Below, one piece after another: positions 13,486 through 27,249 of a stretch of DNA of 64,000 nucleotides; within the stretch, counting starts at the first letter, position 1; the number at the start of each line of letters is the position of its first letter. Under the pieces are notes generated by a model, which had not been told where the DNA came from, did not search any database, and saw only the letters and a program-made list of their open reading frames with translations. The DNA lies in the NCBI GenBank assembly GCA_963277665.1, contig OY728122.1, positions 2,125,876,024-2,125,940,023 of the forward strand, written 5' to 3'. Origin of the DNA: Viscum album. Taxonomy: Eukaryota > Streptophyta > Magnoliopsida > Santalales > Viscaceae. Position numbers and translations under genes: made by a program.

Positions 13486-14739
13486 ACTAGAGACTTATTT
13501 TGGGATTAATTAATCATATTATTCTTATATTTTTCTATTTTGAAATTGTATATAGTTTCATATTATTTCATATATTTAAAACTGAAAAGTATTTTTTCCC
13601 ATCATGTATCAAATTTTAAAATATTTTCATGCATGAAGTAATTACTCTTAGTTGAAAGAACCATTGATTAAAAATGATATGAAAGACCTCTTAAATAGAA
13701 TTATTGGGAAAAAATAGTACGGGAAAACATATGTTAAATGGGTATGAAATAGGTTTCTCACTTCTAGAACTAATGGTTATGATAAATCACCTTAAGCTTG
13801 ATATTTAAAAAAAAATTGTCTAATAAAGAAATACATCTAGATATTCTGAATTTTTTTAAAGAGATCCACGAAGCCCCCCCCCCCCCAATTGAGATGTATA
13901 CACTGAACATTCATGTGAATGTTCATATCCAAACTAACCATGATGAGCTAGATTGGATTCATGATGTGGAAGAATTTCCTACTGAGCAAATGGGAGATCG
14001 ATAGGATATATATAACTTCATGAATTATTATGTGGTACAACATTATTTCTCCATTATTTAAAATGTAGAAGTGATAACACCTATGCATATCTCTCTAGAC
14101 ATGGGAGAGGAGGAAACCAAATTGGTGGTGAAATTAAAAGAGGGGTGGAGTATCCCAATTACTTACCTCCACCATTATCATTCAACTCCAAGAGGATATT
14201 TTAAACAAATAATAAATTGATTCCAAAACTACTTAAATAGATAACATTTATAAGGCCCCAGCCATAAAAATTACTTAATCTTGAGTTAAGTCAACAAGTA
14301 TACTTTACTTCACATTGATAGACCCAGGATCAAATCCATGTTGGGGAGAATTTTTGGGTACTGTAGTAGTGTTTTAGCAGGGCATTATAGCAGAACTGTA
14401 GCAGTGGTGGAACTGTAGCAGTGGTGGCACTATAGTAGTGGAGTGACTGTAGCAGGTACTATTGCGGCGGTTGTACTGTAGTAGGTACTATAGCAGCATG
14501 GGTACTATAGAATTACTGTTCACCAAGGGGTTCTTTGGGACAAAAAATGGTTTTTGAACTCTTGTATTCAGGCCACTTAGCCTTGGGCCTTTGGGATATG
14601 TAATGGGTGTCCCTCTACCCAGTCTAAAGAGGTCTTTTCTTTAAAAATAAAATTGATGATTTGGCCCTAACCTTTATAAAAACATTATTTTAGATTGAGG
14701 ATCTTTTCAGGTTTAGAGTTTTAGAGAATTATACCATAA
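13486..14739. mobile_element. Element 2 interior, left part, with a short tandem array
   Basis: Holds a run of 13 C residues at 13874-13886, a 68-codon ORF (13798-14004) of unknown meaning, and the ACTGTAGCAG tandem array described separately. A phrase CCCAGGATCAAATCC at 14325-14339 resembles a tRNA B box, but no matching A box is evident. No element protein was recognised. Confidence 0.35.
14356..14512 (+). repeat. Short tandem repeat, ACTGTAGCAG-type units
   Basis: About ten degenerate units of 12-17 bp repeat the core ACTGTAGCAGTGGTGG, with variants ACTATAGTAGTGG, ACTGTAGCAGGT and ACTATAGCAGC. The array is GC-richer than its surroundings. Two units near 14395-14428 are exact copies for 16 bases. 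There is no evidence for coding. Confidence 0.75.
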
Positions 14740-17700
14740 TTATTACATTACATCTCTAATATTACAAAGTATATACTTATACTCTATCAAATTTTTTCAT
14801 AATAATAAAACATCTTAAATAAAACAAGAACTATTTTATTATTAACAGTATTATTGAATTATTCCTTTCTCTTACCCTTCCATATACCTAATGAAAAAAA
14901 TTTAAGAAAAAATTGGATGAGAATAAAAAGACCAGTAGGGGATATTAAATATAGACATAAAACATTAGTCCTTTAATATATACAAATCAATGAAATTATA
15001 CTTTTCACTCATAAAACATAAGCTACTTAGCTTACATCATGTAATCCTAAGATTATGAAAAAACATCATAATATCATTAAACATTAAAGGTAATGTGTGA
15101 CATCTATACCATACAAACATTGTAGTTTTCATAGCATCAAAGGGAGTAACCTTCATGGTTATATTTAGAATACCCAACATAGTATATTCTCTAAATCTAT
15201 TAGGATAAACTTTATCGTTTACCTCCATCACATTACACAATGCATTAGAGAGCTATCGCTGTCTCACCCAACCAAGGATTTTTACAAATCCACCTGTATT
15301 AGCTTTATCAGGGAACCACAAGTCAAATTTTCAAATACCATTATTTAATAATAAATCATAAAATGTTGAAATTATCATCATTTCACTCACTATTAGCAAT
15401 AAATCAATTCGAGATATTAAAATAATCAATCCATTTCCAAAACCATTTAATATTTTTTTAAAATAGAATTTGGAATCAATGTTTCCATTAGATCTTTGAA
15501 ACATTTGAAAACAAATTTCATTTTAAAAAATTCATGTCCATATAAATAAATTCATAAAAACCATTTTGAAAACATGGTTATGTAATATAAGATTTTAAAT
15601 AAATCATTAAAAGGTTTATAATGATGTTTTAGTTAAAGAGTCTCTTACCAATTAAGATAAACATGAATAAAAATAATTAAAGAATAAAATCAAATGAAAC
15701 ATGAAATATCATGAGAATATAGAAATTCATGATATAAAATTTTAAAAGGGATTAATTTACACTTTATATGATATTAAAGTTTCACAATATCAAGATATGC
15801 CTCAATAAAAAGAGATTGAGTTGTAGTCCCTTACAATGATCGTATCATTAGTTCAAGGATAAATGAATATCATAATTATGTGTGACAAATATAAATAAAC
15901 CCAATAAAAGTAGACATCATGTGTAAAAAATCAATGTTCATTCATACATATTCTTGGAAAAACAAATCCAATGACATGTATATTTAACTCAATGAAATGA
16001 TATTGAGTAATGATTTCCCATTCAATGTTTGTATAAATGAAGTAAGAATGTATCAATGGGGTGAATATGTATTGAAATATTTTATCCACATAAAGGGAAG
16101 TACAAATTACAACATAAATATAAATTTATTCCATACATAATATTGGAATAATATAATAAATAAAGTATTCGTAAAACCCAATGAATAGAAATTGAGTTTA
16201 GAAATTTCCTTAAAAATATAATTTTGTTAATCAAATAGACCAATAAGGTGTATTCCATATAAATACCATAAATCAAGTATAGATAATATATAATATATTC
16301 AAATTCAATTCTCACATAATCATCTCATGGCATAGTAAATAAGTATAAGATCAACCCCAATAATGTAAATTGAGTTAATAAGTTCCCTTACAAAAATTTT
16401 CTAGCCAAAAAATGTCACTTAAAAATTCGTAAAATGAGTTGATGAGATTAAAATGGGTCTCTAAGAATATTTAAATAATATTTATAGTATGAGATATATG
16501 TAATGTCATTTACATACCAATGAAAATAGAAATTGAGAAGACATAAAATTAATAGAGTGCTAGAAAATAGAAGGTTGGTATATTCCCCTATATTTATCCC
16601 AAATCATCACGTATGTTCCTTTTTCTTCATGAAAAATAAAATTAAGTTAATATAAAAATTATTCAGATCCTTTTTCAAGTTTATTATTCATTTTCTATTA
16701 CATATTATAATTTTATAAAAATTACATAATTATTTATGTTCATATAGGTCGTTTTGTCGATCTTCGGTGCATGAGTCGAAAATGAACTTATTCGATGTAA
16801 ATTGTCTATGTGAACAAAATTACATCATTAAAAAAATATTATAAATGATTTTAATATAATATATATAATATATATCCAGTATATATTTATTTTTTATATT
16901 CCATAATAGTTGGAAAAATGAAATGAAATGCACCGTTCACGGAGATGGTAGGTCGTACATACGCATGATCACTACTTTAATTTCATTGTCATATTAAACG
17001 AATGAAAAAATATATATACATAGGTATATAATATTTCCTATAATAATATATATGTTATATAAGTTACATAAGTTCATTAAATATTTCATTTATACATCCC
17101 ATGTATGGTATGAATCAGTCATATCACTTTGATGAGGCGGTAGTCTGGACTTCCGCAAAAGCAATTCTTGTATTTATACATTATGAAATGAATAATGATT
17201 TGATGTAAATAAAAATACATAAGTATAGAGAAAATATAAATATAATAAATATAATATATAAATAAAATTCCATCTTTATGGCCATAATGAGATGTGGTAT
17301 GAGAAAATTGAACAATCATCGTTTCATGAGGTTGTAGTTCCCCGTATACAGAAGCAATATATTTGTATCCATTAGATAGAGGTGTGTGTATATTTAGTTT
17401 AAATACATATCATAAAAACATCCTAGTATATTGATGATATAGTTTTTTTAATGAAATCAAATAATAAGAAGTTCATAGGGAGTGAATAAGGAAAATAAAG
17501 GAAAGGAACATGAGAAAAGACATTACCACTAAATCGGGTAACTTCTTTTGATTTCAGACAAAAGGATTTCTTCAATTTATTTATTACCTTGTTAATTCTT
17601 CTTTGTGGAAGGGAGGTATGTTTGAAAATTATTTGAGTATAATTTGGATGATCCTATGTTCTTGAGGGGTGAGAGTAAATGGGTAAAGGAGGAGGCCTTT

Positions 17701-19637
17701 TATAAGTGGGAGGAGGGGCACTTTAGGAAGGTCTTGAAATATTAATTTATTATAAATTATATTTCGATTAAAAATGAGTAAAAATTAATTTAGTTAGAAT
17801 ATAATAGTATTATGAGTCTATGTAAAATTATCCAATAATAATTAGATAGTTTTGGGATATTTTTTTAATCCTTATATTTTTTATTTAACCCTTTTTACTC
17901 TTACCATTTTATCAATAATTAAATGCATTGAGAATCAAAATAGATACCCAAACATGAAAAATTTCCAAATAAAGATTAATTAATAACATTTTAGATTTAT
18001 AAACCTTTTTCCATATCTTATATTTTTTTATTTTTATAATATGTAATGAAATAACTTTTATTTTTAAATTTGAATTATATCAATATTGACACTATTCCTA
18101 TCATGACATTTTAAAAATTCATAAAAACATGATTTATTTGGAAAAAAATCATTATTTTATATATTAAAAATAATATTAATCTATAAAATTCATTTTACGT
18201 ATCAGAATAATCAAATTTATTTTATTTTAATATTTATAATATCATTTATTTGAATCATTTATTAATGAAGCAATCACTAAAACATCATTGTGCGATAATT
18301 AATTTTATTTATTTAATATCCTAAAATTATAAATAAAATATCATGATGTAGGAAAAAATATTATTTATAATGACTATTTATATTAAAATATATCAGTTAT
18401 ATTACCCTAATTTAAAATTTACTTAATAAAAGATATGTGATTTTGTTATATTTCCCTTTACTTTTAATTTAATATTATAAAATGACATTTTCACACCCAA
18501 GTGGCTCCCAAAATCCAAAGGTTAATCCTATGGATGATCATGGTCAGAAATACATCATCTAGTGGTATTAGGACACGTTTTATTGTACTTTTATATTATT
18601 ATAATATTATTTGTTTACCCTTATTTAACTAATTTACCCTTTAACCATGGTAATTAAAAATAATTATTGAAGTTACTATTCATAATGTTAAAAAATAAAA
18701 GGTACCTATTTACACAATTTGAACCCTATAATTCCAAATATGGAATCAATTTTTTCCAAATTCCAAAAACAGAAATTGTAGAATGTAATTTAAAATTAAT
18801 TATCATTTTCAAAAACAAAAAGTGTGTTTTTAAACAGTAATAACTACACAATGATTGGCATGAGTTTATATCTAATTAAAACATGAAATCACTAATAATG
18901 AATAGCATTGAATTATATGATAATAATATTTTACATTTAGACTTTAAAACCATTAAATAATATGATTTTACCATATAAATTACCTCGATGGGTAAAAGTT
19001 GTTTTTAGTTAAAATTTAGGGTATTTTTAGTATTCATCAAACTATGATAGTTATCAGATTTATATCAAAAATTCATCTAAAGTAAATTTCGATGTCCCGA
19101 TTCTAAATAAAAACTTTAATTTGTCCAATATAATATATAATGGTGTTAAAAACTAAATTTAAAAAGCATTATCCATCGAAAGCCTATAAAATTACATTTT
19201 TATAAAAATACTTATTTTATCTGAAAAATTGAATTTGTTATTATATCATATCTAGAAAACATGTAATATTAATTTAAAACATTACATTGAATATATAAGA
19301 TAAATTTTTCTTCATATAAAAATCCATATAGGGTAATAATATTTAATAAACACAATTTTTCTCTTTTTAAAATATATGTTTTCATAAAAACATATCATTT
19401 ATATTCAATTCATTATTTTCATTTCTAATAAATTTAGTAACCAAAGACTCACTATTTAAACATTTGTAAACAATATTTTCATAATTCAGTTTATACTATT
19501 CATTTCCTCCATTCCAACGAATAGGTTATGGAGATAACATTTAAATAATAATATTTAGTTATTTGTTTGTGCTTGATATAGAATATCATGTATAATATTG
19601 AACATATTGTTTATTTCATAAAATTCGGGATGTTAGA
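14740..19637 (-). repeat. LTR S: minus-oriented LTR nested in element 2
   Basis: The right end, TTCGGGATGTTA (19625-19636 region), matches the TTTCGGGTCGTTACA end of element 4's LTRs. Near the left, GCATTAGAGAGCTATC (15242) parallels GCATTGGAGCGCTATC (27747) in element 4. The middle (about 16925-17400) shares two blocks with the O 5' LTR and LTR R, including TCACTTTGATGAGGCGGTAG against TCACTTTGTGGAGGCGCTAG at 39560. The left end is approximate. It may be a solo LTR, since no pol was seen next to it. The ORFs at 15037, 16082 and 17119 are spurious. Confidence 0.5.
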
Positions 19638-22196
19638 ATATTCAATATAACTAAATTATATTTTATTTTACTGAAACATAATTTGGTATCACTCTTAGAT
19701 ATTTTGATTGAACATGTTTGGCCTACAAATAATTTTCCATGGATGAAGAGAAGTATCATTAACATGCACCTATTGAGTATCACATAGAAATACATGATTT
19801 TATTGAACTTGAATTACAGAAGAAAAATATAGAGATTAAATTAGTTAATCATATAGAAACCGAGATAAAGTGTTCTCACATTAAAAGTTATAATTTTCAA
19901 ATTGAATTTTCATTTTTAAAGTTATGACCAACTAAAATTATATCTGTGTTATCACTTTTATCATTCAATTTATGCAGCTGGCATTGAGAATGCTTAGGAT
20001 AAAAAAATTGAAACTGATTTTAACAAAAGAAACCAAAAATTGTGATAATCTAAACATCATCATCCCGCCATCATGAAGGATAAACCTAATTTTTTGGGGG
20101 ATTAATTTATGGTACTTTATCTCTATAATCGTCAATATCAAAGAAAAAGTGGTGTCTTGGAAAATCCACATGTGATAGTTCAAATAGATGATTCTAAACC
20201 CACAAACTAACTATGGATGATAACTAGTACGTAATTTATAGAGTTAGTAAAATTATATATCCTGTATTGTAGATAAAAAAATACTTATCAATTTTTTTAA
20301 ATTCATTAATTCTAGTTTTCAATTTCATTTTTGGATTAGATTAAGAATAATCCCCCGACACCTATTATTTTTGATCTTAAATGGAATTATCCTTATGATA
20401 AAATTGAGTGATATAATTTTTTAGACCATTATGAAAAAAGGTATCCCCAACTAATAAATATAATATAAGACAAAAACATTCTTTAAAATGGATTTTAATT
20501 TATTTTTTTTCATTTAAACTAATTAAATTTTTGTAAGCCTCTTATTTTTTAACTAAAAACTGGAAGTTTCCTTTGCATCCATAAGAATCCTTTTATTTCA
20601 TGACTTGACTTGGAGGCATTAGTTTCTTAGTAACCTAATGATTCATCTATTTAAATTTTAATAATAATGAAATTTATTTATTTATTTGGATAATTTTTTT
20701 ATTAGAGTGAATCATGGATATTGAAATGATGTCTCATGATTTGATGGAATATGTTGATTCTTAAAATTTTAATCTCCCTTCCCATTTTTCAATTTATTTT
20801 TGAAATTCCTATATATTGATTTATTATTATAATTAATTCCATGAGTGATTTTTCAATATGATATGTCCATTCCCGAGATGATTTCTAAATTGAGTACATT
20901 CTATTTATCATGATAATTTTTCATGAGCTATCTTAGGACATGCCACCTTCTATAACAAGTGTTGAATCTTTTCAAAGCTAATGACTATAATAAAAATTAA
21001 AATTATTCATTAATTTTTATTGACAATCCCTTATTTTTTATACCACCTTATGCATTAATCCTTATTGTCACATAGAGACCATGAATGAAATTTGTAGGGA
21101 TAAGACTAATTTTAATACATTAATATCTATTCCTATCCAAATAATACTATTTTGTTTTGGTATATTAATGTTTAATTATGAGGGTGAGGAAGTAAAGGTG
21201 AATGGGATGCACTACATTAAATGGAAATGATGTGTAAGTGATAATTATGGTATCGAGAATGGTTTACAATTCATCTATTGTAAATTATTTTTTCCCATTC
21301 ATAAAAAATAAAAAAAATGATGGCTTATAAATAGGGAAAATGAATTATTACCATTACCAGAGCTATGATTTTTATCAAATATTATTAGTTGGTGGATGCG
21401 AGGATTGTTTAAATCCTGACTTTTGAAAAGGTAAAAAACATATATGAGGAATTTAGTTTTATAATAATTAAGTAATATTAAAATTTAAAAAATCTTGAAG
21501 GTAGAATTAATTATTTATTATCTTCTATTTCATGAGATTAATTTAATATTAGGATTTAGGTGTTTCTATTTTGAGGGAGGGGTAATTTTATTTCAATTTA
21601 ACATTTGATATTATTCATTTTTTTCTTTATGATATAAACCTCCTCCATCGAGTCATATTGTTTTTCAATTCAATTTCGACAAAACATAAGTCTCCAAATA
21701 AATAGAATCATTATTTTATTGAACTTGTGATTATTTGTGCCTTTTTTCTTTATAACCTGTATAATTTGGTTCAATTTCAAGCCTACTGTCATGTAGCATG
21801 TACTTATGATATGGGAAGAACTATAAATGAATTTTTATTAAGACCGATGAGTTAAAAAATTCAAAAGTGAAGTAAATACTTATATAGAATGTTTAATAAT
21901 AAGATATGTAATCATAAATTAATTAAATACTAAGTCACATCATTTTAAATTGGAAAATATAACATACTCGAGTTATTTGTGTCATTGAAAATTTGAGAAA
22001 ATAAATTGATATTTTATTTAGATGTGGAAAATTTTATTTACCATTGATAATTGTTTTAATTTATTTCATTGAATTTGAATATTGATAGAATTAGTGACTT
22101 ATAGAATCTAATAATGAGGTTTAATGCTTGAATAATAGCATAATTTATGTGTTGGTACATTTTATGAACTCTCATTTACATGAACAGTATAATAAA
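19638..22196. mobile_element. Element 2 interior, right part, unassigned
   Basis: About 2.6 kb of AT-rich sequence with no recognisable protein. TTTGGTATCAC at 19682-19692 matches the first nine bases of a tRNA-Met-type PBS, but no LTR end precedes it clearly. The 72-codon minus ORF 19965-20183 is not recognised. Confidence 0.35.
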
Positions 22197-24400
22197 ATAT
22201 TTTTCACATTTTAATGATTTTTAATCAATATTCCCTTAGAATTGATGGTGTAATTAAAATTATTGAAATTTAAGTGGGGAAATTCAAATGAGTTAAAATT
22301 GTAATTTTAAGGATTTATTTTAATTAATAATATTTTGAGAGATTTTTTAAATTATTTAACATGTGTTTAAGTAAAAATTACGGCCACGATGGGCTAGCGC
22401 AAAACCAGTTTCCATTTAACCACCTAGATAGCCCATAAGTGGCCTTCTGACAAATCCATCCACTAAGAGGGCCCACATAAATCTAGATGGTGTGTGAGCC
22501 ATGGGTGGGAGAGGCTGTGATGATTTAGTGGGATAAGGCATGTGCAGATTGTGTGATGAGGCACGACCTATATGTGTTTGTGTATGTATTTGGGATCCCA
22601 TCTGTGGAGAAGTTTTATAAGATGGGGATGGAAAATGATTCATTATACATGATAATATTCTATATTTTATTTTTTTATGTGGTAAGGATCAGGTGCAAGA
22701 ACTATAAAATTTAACAAAAATTGCACCATTGTGCCTCACCTTCATTTCCACCATGCTCGAAAACACCTGAGCGAACATGAAAATCCCTATAAAGCTGCCT
22801 ATAATCACCAAGACACCAGTAAAAACATCAAATATGCCACATATTAAATTTGGAAGGTATGGTTAATGATGATACACACTTTTAAAGCCTCTATCCACCG
22901 TGCTTTACTCCCATGAACTCAGATGAGCTCCATGAATCACTTGTCAAAGAGAGAAATAATGAATACGCTTATATAGCCACTATGAATTATAGAAGACTTA
23001 GATGAGTCTTCCTTCACTACTAACACACCCACCGAGTAGATAACAAGATACCATGATTCCAAGTAGTTATCATGCACACTAAGAACTTGTGAATAATTCT
23101 TCGTGGAAGCATGCATCCATGATTTTAAAAAATTAGATACCCCATCATCTATTAGAGATATTTAAATATATTTATTAAATAAAAAATTCAAATTTGAAAT
23201 TAAGTACAATGATACCACATTAATGATTAATATAAAGAATATATATAACAATTAACCCCTCTATTAATATATAAGATTGCTACCAATCCATAAGAGAACC
23301 ACACAGTTGAGGAGAGGGACTTGACCTCTCTGACTTACTATTTTCATTGTTTATATATACTTTCATTCATGTTTAATTATAAATTAATTTAATTTTAATT
23401 CCTAAATAAATTTTTTTAATAATAAATGTTTCCAATTTTTCATACCATAATGTATTTTTTATCTCTCTTTTCTTTCTTCCTTTCATTCTTCTTCTTCGTA
23501 TCATCTTGATTCTCTTCAGGAACTATTATTTTAATTTTATTTTTATTTTCTCTCTCTCTCTCCACTTCTCATTATTCTTTTTTATTTAACTTATTGGTGT
23601 TCTATGTTTTTATTCATGTTCCATAGTAACCTAGTACTCTCGATAATGAGGGTCTGACCCCTGGCATGGCCTGAGGGAGGTATGTGGTGTTTCATGGATT
23701 CTACGCTTAAATTCAATATTTTTTAGTTTTGTTTGTTCTGAATGAGGTTAACATGAAATATTATGTCAATTTTCAATGATTAGATGAAATTTATGTTCAC
23801 TTATATTTTTAAATTGAAAACAATTCTCTCCCATATGTTTATGTCAATCTATTTATATAGTAGAGTTTATCTATTCAATGGATGAAACAACATATGATAG
23901 GGTCAGTTCCATGATGATTCCACTGTCTCGATTTAGTTGTGTCCTCAAAATTTATTATAAGAGGATGTGTAATCTAGTATTCCTTCTTACACAATGTTTC
24001 AAAATCAATAAATTATTTAATAGTAATTCATGTGTGAGATTTCATTACTGAATTATCAAACTAAAATTTTAAAAAATTAAGAAGAATAACAGTGGAACCC
24101 ATAAACCAATACAATTGGAAAAGTACATTCTTTATCACAAAAAATATATTTTCATCTTTTTGTTAGAAAAGTTTAAATTTTCATTCGGTACTACATTCCA
24201 AAATATCCAAAAATATCATTTTTTAATAAAATAAACTGAACTACACAAATTTTTAGTGTAGTTGAATTTTATTAGACATGTGAATTAACTTTGAAGCTCC
24301 TAAAGTGAGATTACACTTTCCAGCTATTATGATGCACTAGAAAAAATATAAACTTTCTTTCCTCCACCCTATGATAGGTGTGTTATCTCCCACACTTCTA
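22197..24400 (+). repeat. Right LTR of element 2
   Basis: Diverged direct repeat of about 11277-13485, with the landmarks listed for the left copy. The last few dozen bases are uncertain: similarity to the left copy fades near 24383, while element 1's LTR clearly resumes by 24415. The 75-codon minus ORF at 22416-22643 lies within it and is not conserved in the left copy. Confidence 0.6.
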
Positions 24401-24498
24401 TTCATAATCCTCTAGAATGTGGGGAGGCGTGCTTGAGGCCATGTGTCCAACTGGAATTTCATGTCATTTCAGTGGGTCTCAGGTTGAGAAGATACACA
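24401..24498 (+). repeat. 3' LTR of element 1, right portion
   Basis: GGCGTGCTTGAGGCCATGTG followed by TCCAACTGG matches the closing part of the 5' LTR (from about 3886), and the block ends GATACACA where that copy ends ATGTGACA. Immediately after it, minus-strand integrase sequence of element O resumes. It is the missing end of the LTR broken at 11276. Confidence 0.65.
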
Positions 24499-25065
24499 TT
24501 GAATGGATCTATCATTTTATTCCATTACCTTATCTAGCTCATGCACCAATAGATTTATTTCTCTATCTTTATACTAGTATGTTGGAGTTAATTGCATCAT
24601 TCCATAGAGATATTTATAATGATCCATGTTAATAATTTAATTAAATTAATAATTTATTCATACATGACTAGATGATGTTGATTATCCCAAACACCATTGA
24701 AATACAAAGAAAGTGATCTCGACATATCCTATGTGGTTGAAAGGATCCCTCAAATGGACAATTTCTTAAGGATGGTAAGAACTACTAAAATATAACTCTA
24801 TATCCAAATCTCACTGATGACTTTGTCAAAAAATTTAGGTAAACATCAGATCCGGGTCAGATACAATAGAATTAGGTAATCGAAAAAACCTTATCAATTA
24901 CATAATATAAATTTTGTAATTATGATCAAGAGATAAATAGTATTTTTCTATAATGAATTGTGTTGAATTTATAATGTGATCAACTACAACCCAAATATAA
25001 TTATATACATTAGATGATTTGGTGGGTTTGATGATAAAATCGATTGTTCTCTTTCCCCATTTCCA

Positions 25066-25260
25066 TTATGGTATTGTTAATGGTTGTAAAATCACTTTAT
25101 AATTCTCATCCTTAACATGATGATATACCAAGAACCGATATACATAATCAAAAATATCCATCATTATTATATTCTTCAAGAAATACTCTTTCATATCTCT
25201 ATACATCATTTTGATTATAGTATAAATAAGTATGGATGAACAATGAGCCTCATCCAACAT
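25066..25260 (-). pseudogene. Integrase zinc-binding (H2C2) domain of element O
   Basis: A 64-codon open stretch begins MLDEAHCSS and ends LQPLTIP, with MYRDMKEY and VYRFLVYHHVK between. It matches the family pattern EAH..., MYRDLK..YWW, SRCLVCQQVK and LLQPLPIP. Both zinc-ligand cysteines of the C..C pair are lost: the positions read F and Y (RFLVYHH). Downstream, a stop replaces the residue before WKWG. It stays open by chance and cannot bind zinc normally. Confidence 0.8.
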
Positions 25261-27244
25261 CTCCTAATTCAAATTTTTTAGGGAATGAAGACATACACAG
25301 TTTACAAAACATATCAATCCTTCATAGTCAATGATAAACTCATACACATTTCTCATATTATTATATAGCTATTAATATTCTTTATATTCATCATTAATAT
25401 TCAGTTGTAGATATGGTTGAACACTCATTTATAAAGATAAAAAAAATTAATATCTTTCAATATTTCGATATTTATCCTTTTGAAATCTAGAAATATTGGA
25501 TCATCCATAGTCCTCTTCATAGATATGTAATTATGGTCCTTTTGGATGAAACCATTTTCACTTGGTTCTATTTTCCATGTTTGTAATGTATTGGGAATTC
25601 GAAATCATTAATTAGATCCAACCATCTTATATATACCATGTTCAAATATTTTGGATTTAATATATAATTTAATCAATTATAATCATTACATACACCACAT
25701 ATTTCACCATAACAATAATTATAACTTATAAATAATGAAAAAAAATTTACATATACCCCCAAATAATGAGTTTGGTAATTTTTCCCATGGATATACATTT
25801 TTCATAATGCATAAACTATAACTATGTAATTCATCATGAGATAGAAAAACATTCATATTTTGAGGACATCCCTAAAGACCAAAAATCTGTATCCATTGTT
25901 AGGTAATTTAACTACATGTTCACTAACTAAAATTATTTGTATTTTTTGGAAATCATCCTCAAAATGTTTTTTTAAAAGGAACATGGTTCCCTTTAGGGTT
26001 AACTTGGTGACTAGATTATATTTCCATGAAAACATCTCCATAAGGAATATTGAGTATCCGGCCCAAACAAGAAAACATCAATCTCAATCCCATTGGTTCA
26101 TTTAGAACAACATTCAATAACTTTAAAATTTTAGGTATCCATCGATATACCCTTTATTGAGATTATAAAATCCAAAAATGATTCATGATTATGTTAAAAT
26201 TAAATCACGGTAAAAAATTTCATGTAGTTTCTTCTTTCTTATGGTTATCAGTACAATACTCAACTTATCATCATAAATTTACATATTCTTTGAATATATA
26301 CGAATATTATATTTAATTACCACCAAAAATATATCGAGGTAATATTTAAATATAATATACATTAAATTAATGAACATAGCTACAGTGTTAGAAATACCAA
26401 ATAGAATCTCTGTATATTCATAATAATTATACCATATAAAAAATGTTGTATTAGGTATATTATACTTCATGAAACACTATTAATGATATCTAAAATGATG
26501 ATAAATCATGGAAATTTTTTGATATTTGTGCATTTGACTTAAAAAATAATCAATGTGAGGATACGGATAACTATTCTTGATTGGGGTCTTATTAAGTTAT
26601 AGTTAGCCATTATAGTGTCACATTGGTCCATATTTATTATTAAAAATGTAATGAGGAACCCTAATGTTAATAAACTGGGTGAATATATCTATTTCAAGAT
26701 TCACCTTAGGTGGCTTCATCAATTCTTGTGACTCAATTTGGGCCATTCTATTTGGATCCGGTGAAATGTGTGTCTGATAAGTTATGAATTCTTTTGAGAA
26801 CTCAAAATCACATCTCGATGGATGCGTATAACAATTTTATTGAATGACACCAAAAAACTCCCAGACAATAGGAATATCAATGATTTTGAGTTTCTTCATA
26901 ACCATCTATGATAATTTCCCTATTTTATTAGGAATCATACAAATAAAAATGATTTGATTTCTATATATAGTTTATATTTATCATCACATTGATAGAAGAT
27001 CATGTGAGGGGTCATAATAATAAATATAACACCAATTCCTCCAAAATTGATGTGGGATTCATATTGATAAACCAATAAAAATCCCAATATAACATCAAAT
27101 TTAAATATAGGTAGAATAATAATATTTATTAGAATCGCATTCCAGCAAACTTCAACTAGATTAGAATCATAGGCTTAAGAAGTCATCATTATTCCATTAG
27201 GGGTTTTCAATCAAAATTCATCATCTAATTATTGGGGTGGAATA

Positions 27245-27249
27245 TTTAT
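27245..27249 (+). repeat. Target-site duplication of element 4, left copy
   Basis: TTTAT here is repeated exactly at 36696-36700, directly flanking the two LTR ends. A 5-bp duplication is normal for gypsy integrases. It fixes the borders of element 4 to the base. Confidence 0.85.

Larger units (their letters stand above)
11277..24400 (+). mobile_element. Element 2: LTR-flanked insertion inside the LTR of element 1
   Basis: A 2.2-kb sequence at the left edge is directly repeated at the right edge with the same order of motifs. Both lie between the two halves of one LTR of element 1. That arrangement is best explained by insertion of an LTR retrotransposon. The interior (about 13490-22196) contains LTR S and unassigned sequence. 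A TATA-like CTATATATAGAAGG near 12352 suggests plus orientation. I could not find a convincing PBS, PPT or coding domain for it, and its target duplication is unresolved, so the class assignment rests on the repeat geometry. Confidence 0.55.
1226..24498 (+). mobile_element. Element 1: decayed LTR retrotransposon with nested element 2
   Basis: The outer limits are set by LTR-type TG...CA ends and by the interrupted pol gene of element O on both sides. The flanking 5-mers, TTAAA at 1221-1225 and TTGAA at 24499-24503, are a 4/5 match and are probably a decayed target-site duplication. The element consists of a 5' LTR, a primer-site-like sequence, about 4.5 kb of interior, a PPT-like tract and a 3' LTR that is itself split by element 2. 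Without element 2 it would be about 10.1 kb. It is plus-oriented, judging by the PBS next to the left LTR and the PPT before the right one. The long divergence between its LTRs makes it old, yet younger than element O. Confidence 0.65.
24499..27249 (-). pseudogene. Gypsy pol of element O: protease, RT, RNase H, integrase
   Basis: On the minus strand, with stops and frame changes, a chromovirus pol runs from 27249 down to 24499. Visible domains in order: protease end FKFDVILG (family: DFDVILGMDWL, about 27090); RT start (SPDPNRMAQ, about 26720); LNKTPIKNSYPYP (26580); the finger/palm region 26279-26470, where the catalytic F/V-I-D-D is replaced by IKYN before RIYS; GISMDT; KLTLKGTMF (RT-RNase H link, 25853-26041); the integrase zinc region 25066-25260; the core with VVVDH near 24985 and SDPD near 24852; then YLYG near 24610. 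It would process gag-pol, copy RNA and integrate cDNA. Element 4 cuts it at 27250, and element 1 removes its end to 678-1225. Confidence 0.85.

Noticed and set aside
13798..14004. 68-codon ORF across the C13 run
   Set aside because: The proline run comes from the homopolymer, and the frame is not supported by similarity or by any neighbouring element gene.
14325..14339. tRNA gene suggested by a B-box-like CCCAGGATCAAATCC
   Set aside because: No A box at the right distance and no stems. The CACTA copy at 34062-34127 has both boxes, but this one does not.
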